DNA from: Streptomyces sp. APSN-46.1
Lineage (GTDB): Bacteria; Actinomycetota; Actinomycetes; Streptomycetales; Streptomycetaceae
Assembly (NCBI RefSeq): GCF_022815725.1
Contig: NZ_JALGRF010000006.1
Span: forward strand, 1-64,000
Length of the DNA stretch: 64,000 nucleotides
Direction: 5' to 3'
In this document: positions 58,241-64,000 of the stretch, piece by piece
How positions within the stretch are numbered: the first letter of the stretch is position 1
Layout: every line of letters begins with the position of its first letter
The notes under the pieces: generated by a model
What the model saw: the letters and a program-made list of their open reading frames with translations, nothing else
What the model was told of the DNA's origin: nothing
The model's database searches: none
Made by a program: the position numbers and the translations under genes

Positions 58241-58924
58241 ATGACTGACGGCAAGCGCACCCCATGGGTGGTCGGGGTTTCCGGGGCGTCCGGGACGCCG
58301 TACGCGGCGGCGGTGATCCGCGGGCTGCTGACGGCGGGCGAGAGTGTGGACCTGGTGGTCAGCCGGGCCTCGCGGCTCACCCTGCTGGACGAGACCGGGA
58401 TCGCCTTCCGGGACGCGCACTGGCGCGACGACCTGTCCCAGTGGCTGGGGCACGGGGCGGACGGGAAGCCGGAGACGTTTCCGCGCCCCGACCTCGACGA
58501 CGTCCGCTACTGGGCCGCTGGGGATCTGGCCGCCGGACCGAGTTCGGGCTCGTACCCCGTGAAGGGGATGCTGATCGTCCCGGCGTCGACGGCCTGTGTG
58601 GCGGGAGTGGCGCTGGGCCTGTCGAAGGACCTGCTCCAGCGCGTGGCGAGCGTGACGCTCAAGGAGCGGCGCCGGCTGGTGGTCGTGGTGCGGGAGACCC
58701 CGCTGAACGGGCAGACGCTCAAGCATCTGGTGGCGCTGGACGAGGCGGGCGCAGTGGTGCTGCCCGCCTCTCCGGCGTTCTACGCGGGCGCGACGCACAT
58801 CCAGGATCTGGTGGATTTCGTCGCGGGGCGGGTGCTCGACACGGCAGGGGTGCCGCACGGGCTGTACCGCCGGTGGGAGGGGGAGCTGGGGAGCTCCCGC
58901 CCCCGGGAGGAGAGCCGTGGTTAG
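58241..58924 (+). CDS. mqnM: UbiX-family flavin prenyltransferase
   Basis: 227 aa. VVGVSGASGTPYAAAVIRGLL binds FMN; GLSKDLLQRVASVTLKERRRLVVVVRETPLN is the UbiX signature. Makes prenylated FMN, the cofactor of the UbiD-type MqnL. An insert near residues 60-105 (LGHGADGKPETFPRPDLDDVRYWAAG) is longer than in short UbiX proteins. Confidence 0.92.
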   Translation: MTDGKRTPWVVGVSGASGTPYAAAVIRGLLTAGESVDLVVSRASRLTLLDETGIAFRDAHWRDDLSQWLGHGADGKPETFPRPDLDDVRYWAAGDLAAGPSSGSYPVKGMLIVPASTACVAGVALGLSKDLLQRVASVTLKERRRLVVVVRETPLNGQTLKHLVALDEAGAVVLPASPAFYAGATHIQDLVDFVAGRVLDTAGVPHGLYRRWEGELGSSRPREESRG

Positions 58925-58935
58925 CAGCGCTGGTG

Positions 58936-59070
58936 CTAGCGCTTCTTCGCGGCGTGCGGCTTGCGGGTCTTGTCGACGCGGTGGGCGGCGGCGGGCTGGT
59001 CGGTGCGGGATCGGTTGGCCAGCTCCTGGAGCTGTCGCATGTGCGCGTAGGCCATCTCGATCGTGTACAC
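58936..59070 (-). CDS. Small basic hypothetical protein (44 aa)
   Basis: GTG 59070 follows AGGAG by nine bases. The product starts MYTIEMAYAHMRQLQELANR and ends HAAKKR; a short helix with heptad-like Leu/Met spacing is followed by a Lys/Arg-rich tail. It ends 11 bases after the convergent mqnM stop and is divergent from the Lrp/AsnC gene. Function unknown; too short for usual ORF cut-offs. Confidence 0.6.
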   Translation of the reverse strand: MYTIEMAYAHMRQLQELANRSRTDQPAAAHRVDKTRKPHAAKKR

Positions 59071-59192
59071 GGTGAACCACTCCTGAAGATCGTCATTGAT
59101 CTGATGAAAAGATTCGCAGGGTGTTGACCCTGCACGCCTTTGATTCTATACCTAATCTTGCAGGATCGCCGAATAATGGAAGGCTCCACGTA

Positions 59193-59648
59193 ATGGACAC
59201 GGTGGACAGGCAGCTCATCCAGGCACTCCGGGAAAACGGACGTGCCTCGTACGCGGAGCTGGGCCGTCTCGTGGGCCTCTCCGGCCCCAGCGTCACCGAC
59301 CGCATCAACCGCCTGGAGACGGCCGGGGTGATCACCGGCTACCGCGCGACCGTCGACTCGGCCTCGCTCGGCCTCGGCGTCACGGCCCTGATCGGGATCT
59401 CCCTCTCCGACGCCGCCGACCACGAGGACGTGGCCCGCCGGCTGCGCGACCTCGCCGAGATCGAGGACTGCTGGTTCATCGCGGGCGACGACTCCTTCAT
59501 GCTGAAGGTCCGCGCCAGCGACGTGGACGGCCTGGAGAAGATCATCCGTAGGCTCTCCGGCACCAAGGGCGTCTCGCGCACCCGCACCACCATCGTGCTG
59601 TCCACGAAGTGGGAGAACCGGGTCGGAGATCTCCCCGAGGAGGGCTGA
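59193..59648 (+). CDS. Lrp/AsnC family transcriptional regulator
   Basis: 151 aa from ATG 59193 (GGAAGG ahead). N-terminal HTH: DTVDRQLIQALRENGRASYAELGRLVGLSGPSVTDRINRLETAGVITGYRA. C-terminal RAM domain: CWFIAGDDSFMLKVRASDVDGLEKIIRRL, which in relatives binds amino acids. It lies just before mqnE; control of menaquinone synthesis by it is only a guess. The AT-rich stretch 59140-59165 is probably its promoter. Confidence 0.92.
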   Translation: MDTVDRQLIQALRENGRASYAELGRLVGLSGPSVTDRINRLETAGVITGYRATVDSASLGLGVTALIGISLSDAADHEDVARRLRDLAEIEDCWFIAGDDSFMLKVRASDVDGLEKIIRRLSGTKGVSRTRTTIVLSTKWENRVGDLPEEG

Positions 59649-59714
59649 GAGTACGGTTGCGGGGTTGGGCACGGGCAGTAGGACAGAGCAGGACACAGAG
59701 GAGGCGGCCGGCCG

Positions 59715-60893
59715 ATGACTGCATCTATCAAAGATGTAGGGCTCAAGCGCGAGCTGGAGGAGAAGGTCCGCTCCGGCGAGCGGCTGACGCGTGAGGACGG
59801 CATCGCCCTCTACGAGTCGGACGACCTGGCATGGCTGGGCGGCCTCGCCCACGAGGTGCGCACGCGCAAGAACGGCGACGTCGTCCACTTCAACGTCAAC
59901 CGCCACCTCAACATGACGAACGTGTGCACCGCGTCCTGTGCGTACTGCTCGTTCCAGCGCAAGCCGGGCGAGAAGGACGCGTACACGATGCGCATCGAGG
60001 AAGCCGTCCGCCTGGCCAAGGCCATGGAGAACGAGAACCTCACCGAGCTGCACATCGTCAACGGCCTGCACCCGAGCCTGCCGTGGCGCTACTACCCGCG
60101 CTCGCTCTCGGCCCTGAAGGAGGCGCTGCCGAACGTCTCGCTGAAGGCGTTCACGGCGACCGAGATCCACCACTTCGAGACGATCTCCGGGATGTCGGCC
60201 TCCGACATCCTGGACGAGCTGATCGAGGCGGGCCTGGAGTCGCTGACCGGCGGCGGCGCCGAGATCTTCGACTGGGAGGTCCGGCAGCACATCGTCGACC
60301 ACCGCACCCACTGGGAAGACTGGTCGCGCATCCACCGGCTCGCGCACGAGAAGGGTCTCAAGACCCCGAGCACGATGCTGTACGGGCACATCGAGGAGCC
60401 GCGCCACCGCGTGGACCACGTGCTCCGGCTGCGCGAGCTCCAGGACGAGACCGGCGGGTTCCAGGTCTTCATCCCGCTGCGGTACCAGCACGACTTCGTG
60501 GATATGAAGGACGGCAAGGTCCGCAACAAGCTCCAGGCGCGCACCACGATGGCCACCGGCGCCGAGGCGCTGAAGACCTTCGCGGTCTCGCGGCTGCTGT
60601 TCGACAACGTCCAGCACGTCAAGGTCTTCTGGGTGATGCACGGCGTGCAGACCGCCCAGCTCGCGCTCCAGCACGGCGCGGACGACATGGACGGCTCGGT
60701 CGTCGAGTACAAGATCACGCACGACGCCGACAACTACGGCACCCCGAACAAGCTGGGCCGGGACGACCTCCTGGAGCTCATCCGGGAGGCGGGCTTCCGC
60801 CCGGTCGAGCGCAACACGCGCTACGAGGTCATCCGCGAGTACCCGGGCCCGGACGCGGAGCTGCGCGAGTCGCCGCAGGCGATGCGCGTCTGA
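59715..60893 (+). CDS. mqnE: Aminofutalosine synthase MqnE
   Basis: 392 aa radical SAM enzyme. CTASCAYCSF is the CX3CX2C [4Fe-4S] site, followed by ELHIVNGLHPSLPWRYY, FTATEIHHF and GLESLTGGGAEIF. In the futalosine pathway MqnE joins the enolpyruvyl-benzoate made from chorismate to the adenosyl group of SAM, giving aminofutalosine. The other early genes (mqnA-D) are not in this window. A strong terminator follows. Confidence 0.95.
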   Translation: MTASIKDVGLKRELEEKVRSGERLTREDGIALYESDDLAWLGGLAHEVRTRKNGDVVHFNVNRHLNMTNVCTASCAYCSFQRKPGEKDAYTMRIEEAVRLAKAMENENLTELHIVNGLHPSLPWRYYPRSLSALKEALPNVSLKAFTATEIHHFETISGMSASDILDELIEAGLESLTGGGAEIFDWEVRQHIVDHRTHWEDWSRIHRLAHEKGLKTPSTMLYGHIEEPRHRVDHVLRLRELQDETGGFQVFIPLRYQHDFVDMKDGKVRNKLQARTTMATGAEALKTFAVSRLLFDNVQHVKVFWVMHGVQTAQLALQHGADDMDGSVVEYKITHDADNYGTPNKLGRDDLLELIREAGFRPVERNTRYEVIREYPGPDAELRESPQAMRV

Positions 60894-60919
60894 GGTCCGA
60901 CGAGCTCTGAACGGCTGAA

Positions 60920-60959
60920 CTGAGGAAGCCCCGGTCCCCGCGGACCGGGGCTTCCTCAG
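60920..60959. terminator. Strong terminator after mqnE
   Basis: A perfect 18-bp stem starting CTGAGGAAGCCCCGGTCC closes over a CCGC loop, 26 bases after the mqnE stop. Confidence 0.9.
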
Positions 60960-60999
60960 TTCCGTTGCCCCCCGCTCCGGTAATAGATACTCTCCGGAT

Positions 61000-61524
61000 A
61001 TGGCCCTTACTTTCACCTTCGATCCGGTGGTCGATCCCGCCCTGCGCGACGGCCTCGTCGACCTCTGGACCGACGCCTCCAACGCCGGCGGGGCGATCGG
61101 CTTCGTACCGCCCGTCACCCGCGAGGACATCCGGCCCGAGCTGGTCAGGCACCTCGTCGCCATGGCCGAGGGCCGCAACCGCCTGGTCGTCGGCCGCGAC
61201 GCGAACGGCAGGGTCGGGGCCGCCGCGTTCCTCGCGTTCAACACCCACCGGCTGCAACTGCACTGGATCTGGGTCTACACGGTCATGGTGCACCCCGACC
61301 TCCAGGGCCAGGGCGCCGGCCGCGCCCTGATGGAGGCCGTCGCCGACGCCGCCCGCACGCTCGACGGCATCGACGCGATCCGCCTGAGCTGCCGCGGCGG
61401 CCACGGCCTGGAGCACTTCTACGCGGCCTGCGGCTACAAGGAGGTCGGCCGGGTCCCCGACGCCATCCGCGTGGCCCCCGGCGAGGACCGCGACGACATC
61501 ACGATGCTGCTGCCGCTGCTCTGA
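61000..61524 (+). CDS. GNAT family N-acetyltransferase
   Basis: 174 aa. VYTVMVHPDLQGQGAGRALMEAVADAAR is the acetyl-CoA-binding motif A (Q/RxxGxG/A), with GLEHFYAACGYKEVGRVPDAIRV after it. Substrate unknown. Confidence 0.92.
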   Translation: MALTFTFDPVVDPALRDGLVDLWTDASNAGGAIGFVPPVTREDIRPELVRHLVAMAEGRNRLVVGRDANGRVGAAAFLAFNTHRLQLHWIWVYTVMVHPDLQGQGAGRALMEAVADAARTLDGIDAIRLSCRGGHGLEHFYAACGYKEVGRVPDAIRVAPGEDRDDITMLLPLL

Positions 61525-61607
61525 CCTCACCCCAGCGGGCGGGGGCGGGGTACCGGCGTGCTTCACTGGACGGGCACGTCCGGACGTACGAGAAAGAAGG
61601 GGTCACC

Positions 61608-61919
61608 GTGTCCCTCAAGGCGAGCGCAACGATCCGCTACACCGCGATGCGGCTGGGCATCTTCGTCGGGTGCTTCATCGCCGTACTCGGCCTGGTCAAG
61701 CTCGGCTGGGTGCCCGCCGGGATCGGCGACGCCAACCTCGCCTGGGTCGCGCTCCTCGCGCTGCTGCTGTCCGCGCCGCTCTCCTTCGTCCTGCTGCGCA
61801 AGCAGCGTGACGACATGTCGGAGCAGATCGCCGGACGTGTCGAGGGCGCGAAGGAGAAGCTCGCCGCGAACCGCTCCCAGGAGGACGCGGTCGACGACGC
61901 CGCCCGCGCGACCTCGTAA
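61608..61919 (+). CDS. DUF4229 membrane protein
   Basis: 103 aa from GTG 61608. Two membrane helices (LGIFVGCFIAVLGLVKLGWVP and WVALLALLLSAPLSFVLL) followed by a charged helix RKQRDDMSEQIAGRVEGAKEKLAANR. Matches DUF4229, small actinobacterial proteins of unknown role, often near menaquinone genes. Confidence 0.88.
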   Translation: MSLKASATIRYTAMRLGIFVGCFIAVLGLVKLGWVPAGIGDANLAWVALLALLLSAPLSFVLLRKQRDDMSEQIAGRVEGAKEKLAANRSQEDAVDDAARATS

Positions 61920-61981
61920 GGGCCCCGTTAGCTTCATCACACACCGCACCGCCCCAGCACGCCCCGGCACCGCCTCAGCAC

Positions 61982-62020
61982 CGCCCCAGCATCGGCCATG
62001 CCGCCGGTAGCGCTGGGGCG
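61982..62020 (+). terminator. Terminator after the DUF4229 gene
   Basis: CGCCCCAGC (61982-61990) pairs with GCTGGGGCG (62012-62020), followed by TTCGCGTTTT. Confidence 0.65.
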
Positions 62021-62066
62021 TTCGCGTTTTCCGGGGCCGCGCAAGAGGGCCTCGTGCGCCTGTTGG

Positions 62067-62096
62067 CTCAAAGGGCACCTTTGAGGTTCTCAAAGG
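62067..62096. promoter_or_regulatory. CTCAAAGG operator triplet
   Basis: CTCAAAGG (62067-62074), its exact complement CCTTTGAG (62078-62085) and a third CTCAAAGG (62089-62096). The two direct copies are 22 bases apart, two helical turns. The sites cover the -35 region of the leader ORF, so a repressor or activator is expected to act here. Confidence 0.7.
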
Positions 62097-62110
62097 GTGG
62101 GTGTTAGCGT
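62081..62110 (+). promoter_or_regulatory. Promoter of the leader-symporter transcript
   Basis: TTGAGG (62081-62086), an 18-base spacer and TAGCGT (62105-62110). Seven bases later is the A of the leader ATG at 62118, the right distance for transcription to start on that codon. Confidence 0.65.
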
Positions 62111-62117
62111 GTTCAAC

Positions 62118-62225
62118 ATGTTGACCCCAGTTGCGCACCCGATGACCGCGAGCCTTCCGCTCGTGGCGCGCCTGCACGTCGACCTCTGCCGCCGCGTGTC
62201 CGCGGCCTGTTGCTGTTGTCGCTGA
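62118..62225 (+). CDS. Poly-cysteine leader peptide
   Basis: 35 aa, starting MLTPVAHPMTASLPLVAR, then LHVDLCRRVSAACCCCR. RxHVDLCR is typical of short leader peptides in actinobacteria. Codons 31-34 are TGT TGC TGT TGT. No ribosome site precedes it and the -10 box is seven bases ahead, so it is probably leaderless. In mycobacteria leaderless ORFs with Cys runs act as cysteine-responsive attenuators: stalling at Cys codons when charged tRNA-Cys is scarce lets the downstream gene be expressed. The next gene, 152 bases on, is an SDF symporter. Between them lie two small hairpins (62229-62247 and 62293-62309). Confidence 0.82.
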   Translation: MLTPVAHPMTASLPLVARLHVDLCRRVSAACCCCR

Positions 62226-62377
62226 GCATGTCAGCGCGTCCCTGACACGCCCTGACCCGCTGAACCGCTGAATCGATACAGCAGCGGTCCCGGCCGGCCG
62301 CTTTCCGGCTGCCGCACCGCTTCACCACGCAGAAAATCCCCCGCCTTCTCGTTGTGCGTCCCCTCCGGAGAGTGTCC

Positions 62378-63679
62378 GTGTCCGCGTCCCCCCAGGCCCC
62401 CGCCAAGGCCTCGTTCAAGTTCCCCTTCTGGGCCCAGATCATCACCGGTCTCGTGCTCGGCGTGCTGCTCGGCTGGCTCGCCAAGAGCCAGGACATCAGC
62501 TGGCTCAAGACCACCCTCGGGCAGGTCGGCGACATCTTCGTCCAGCTGCTGAAGCTGGCCGTCGCCCCGCTCGTCTTCTTCGCGATCCTGGTGTCCATCA
62601 CCAACCTCCGGAAGGTGAACAACGCCGCGCGGCTCGCCTCCCGCACGCTGCTCTGGTTCATGATCACCTCGCTGATCGCGGTGGGCATCGGCCTCGGCCT
62701 CGGCCTGCTGACCAACCCGGGCGCCGGCACCGGCCTCACCCCGCAGGACGGCAAGCTGCCCAAGAAGCAGGGCTCGTGGATCGACTTCCTGACCGGCATC
62801 GTGCCGAAGGACATCGTCACGCCGTTCACCGAGCTGAACGTCCTCCAGATCGTCTTCCTGGCCGCCGTCGCCGGTATCGCCGCCCTCCAGCTGGGCAACA
62901 AGGCGCAGCCGGTCCTGAACGTCGCCGAGTCCATCCTGGAACTCCTGCAGAAGGCCCTGTGGTGGGTCATCCGCCTCGCCCCGATCGGCACCGTCGGCCT
63001 CATCGGCACCGCGATCGCCACGTACGGCTGGGACCTGATCGGCAAGTACGCCACCTTCACCGCCGACATCTACATCGGCTGCGCGCTCGTCATGTTCGGT
63101 GTCTACCCGCTGCTCCTCGCCACCGTCGCGAAGGTCAACCCGATCCAGTTCTTCAAGGGCGCCTGGCCGGCCCTTCAGCTGGCCTTCGTCTCCCGCTCCT
63201 CGGTCGGCACCATGCCGGTCACCCAGAAGGTCACCGAGCGCCTCGGCGTCCCGAAGGAATACGCGTCGTTCGCCGTTCCGTTCGGTGCGACCACGAAAAT
63301 GGACGGCTGCGCCGCGATCTACCCGGCGCTGGCGGCGATCTTCATCGCCCAGATCTTCGACGTCCAGCTGGGTATCAAGGAGTACCTCCTCATCGCCTTC
63401 GTCTCGGTGGTCGGCTCGGCCGCGACGGCCGGTCTGACGGGCGCCACGGTCATGCTGACCCTGACCCTCTCCGCCCTGGGCCTCCCGCTGGAGGGCGTGG
63501 GCCTGCTGATGGCGATCGACCCGATCCTGGACATGATGCGCACCGCCACCAACGTGGCCGGCCAGGCCGTGGTCCCGGTGATCGTCTCGGCCCGCGAGGG
63601 AATCCTGGACAAGCGCGCCTACGAGGCCGCCTCCTCCTCCCCGCTCGACGACCGCCCCGCGGTCGCCGTCGCCGCCTGA
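62378..63679 (+). CDS. SDF-family cation:dicarboxylate/amino-acid symporter (possible cystine transporter)
   Basis: 433 aa from GTG 62378, seven bases after GGAG; GTGs at 62354 and 62372 are less well placed. The fold of the glutamate-transporter family is clear: AQIITGLVLGVLLG start, the first hairpin SRSSVGTMPVT (usually a Ser-rich stretch then TLP), FAVPFGATTKMDGCAAIYPAL (usually NMDGT) and the last helices with IDPILDMMRTATNVAGQ. K and C replace the N and T of NMDGT, so the substrate may differ from glutamate. Some SDF proteins (TcyP) import cystine, and the poly-Cys leader points the same way. This is inference. Confidence 0.88.
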   Translation: MSASPQAPAKASFKFPFWAQIITGLVLGVLLGWLAKSQDISWLKTTLGQVGDIFVQLLKLAVAPLVFFAILVSITNLRKVNNAARLASRTLLWFMITSLIAVGIGLGLGLLTNPGAGTGLTPQDGKLPKKQGSWIDFLTGIVPKDIVTPFTELNVLQIVFLAAVAGIAALQLGNKAQPVLNVAESILELLQKALWWVIRLAPIGTVGLIGTAIATYGWDLIGKYATFTADIYIGCALVMFGVYPLLLATVAKVNPIQFFKGAWPALQLAFVSRSSVGTMPVTQKVTERLGVPKEYASFAVPFGATTKMDGCAAIYPALAAIFIAQIFDVQLGIKEYLLIAFVSVVGSAATAGLTGATVMLTLTLSALGLPLEGVGLLMAIDPILDMMRTATNVAGQAVVPVIVSAREGILDKRAYEAASSSPLDDRPAVAVAA

Positions 63680-63724
63680 CCGCTGCCGCCGCATCGCTGC
63701 CGCTCGGCCTGTACGTACGCACTC

Positions 63725-63760
63725 ACCGCAGCCCCGCCCCCGTCCGGGCGGGGCTGCGGT
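63725..63760. terminator. Terminator after the symporter gene
   Basis: A perfect 15-bp stem, ACCGCAGCCCCGCCC with its complement at 63746-63760, over a short CCGTCC loop. Confidence 0.85.
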
Positions 63761-63831
63761 GTGTCCCGGTGCAGACGGGCCCCCTGATACGGCTGATACG
63801 GCGTGTCAGAGGTAGCGCCTACGCTCCGCTC

Positions 63832-64000
63832 ATGCGAAACGCCAAGATTCTCATCGGCCTGGTCGCGGCCGGTCTGCTCACCGCCGGCTGTGGCTCCACC
63901 GGCAGCTCCTCCGACTCCAGCGGCGGAGGAGCCGCGCAGAAAGCGATGCCGGTCGCCATCGACGGCCCCCAGGAGGGCGTGCGCAAGCGCGGCGAAGACA
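63832..64000 (+). CDS. Lipoprotein, 5' part only
   Basis: The visible 56 residues start MRNAKILIGLVAAGLLTAGC, a lipoprotein signal ending in lipobox LTAGC, followed by a Ser/Gly-rich linker and QKAMPVAIDGPQEGVRKRG. The rest lies beyond the window, so the domain is unknown. TACGCT at 63820-63825 lies six bases before the ATG and might be a -10 box of a leaderless transcript. Confidence 0.8.
   Translation, partial: MRNAKILIGLVAAGLLTAGCGSTGSSSDSSGGGAAQKAMPVAIDGPQEGVRKRGED

Noticed and set aside
58719..61244. 841-codon open frame antisense to mqnE and its neighbours
   Set aside because: Covers five recognised genes on the other strand and has no domain sense.
1..64000. tRNA genes, insertion sequences or a replication origin
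   Set aside because: No cloverleaf with a TTCGANTC arm, no transposase and no DnaA-box cluster was noticed by eye. A tRNA scan would settle the first point.

Overview
This window is high-GC actinobacterial chromosome and almost certainly Streptomyces. The strongest evidence is a recognisable bldN/rsbN developmental sigma/anti-sigma pair, a rex-hemA-hemC-hemD operon with a Rex operator in front, futalosine-route menaquinone genes, DUF397/DUF5753 regulator pairs, and dispersed GC-rich repeats of a type common in streptomycetes. It opens with the 3' end of a 5S rRNA, so an rRNA operon lies just to the left. No phage, IS element, CRISPR array or tRNA was seen; this looks like core chromosome with small accessory pockets.

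Layout. 0-8.5 kb: 5S rRNA end, a secreted sedolisin-type protease, HAD hydrolase, MFS transporter, AcuC-like deacetylase, a HTH protein, the tiny ribosomal protein bS22 (32 aa), an epimerase and an acyltransferase. 8.6-12.6 kb: rsbN, bldN, a HAD-IB phosphatase and a glutaredoxin. 12.7-19.4 kb: Rex operator, rex, hemA, hemC, hemD and hemB. 19.4-26.3 kb: accessory pocket with a gene remnant, a DUF1876 protein, an XRE/DUF397/ATPase regulatory cassette, a Ser/Thr kinase, an ECF sigma operon and a VapBC toxin-antitoxin pair. 26.3-30.1 kb: argS and class I lysS, divergent. 30.1-45.6 kb: DUF2637 membrane protein, two DUF3558 lipoproteins, RtcB, Uma2 protein, a polysaccharide deacetylase with a DasR-type operator, SDR, YnfA, a repeat-rich spacer, Mut7-C protein, an HxlR/oxidoreductase pair, a ricin-type lectin, a MerR-methyltransferase fusion and a cyclophilin. 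45.7-52.3 kb: hemL, a histidine phosphatase and the System II cytochrome c maturation set (TlpA/ResA-like, CcdA, ResB, CcsB). 52.3-54.5 kb: SRPBCC, MarR/cupin pair and a broken gene. 54.6-60.9 kb: menaquinone genes mqnL, mqnP, mqnM and mqnE. 61-64 kb: GNAT, DUF4229, then a short poly-cysteine leader ORF in front of an SDF-family symporter, and the start of a lipoprotein.

The genes share a respiratory theme. Rex senses NADH/NAD+ and sits first in an operon for heme precursors. hemL supplies 5-aminolevulinate, the Ccs genes attach heme to cytochromes c, and the mqn genes make menaquinone.

The most interesting signals are: (1) a leaderless 35-codon ORF ending in four consecutive Cys codons, upstream of an SDF-family transporter, which looks like a cysteine-responsive attenuator; (2) copies of a dispersed repeat inside hemA that help form a large insertion in glutamyl-tRNA reductase; (3) a MerR-methyltransferase fusion with a 19-bp-spacer promoter; (4) a DasR-like operator before a polysaccharide deacetylase; (5) a 47-bp nested dyad between marR and a cupin gene. 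All coordinates and motifs were read by eye; names rest on recognised motifs, not on searches.
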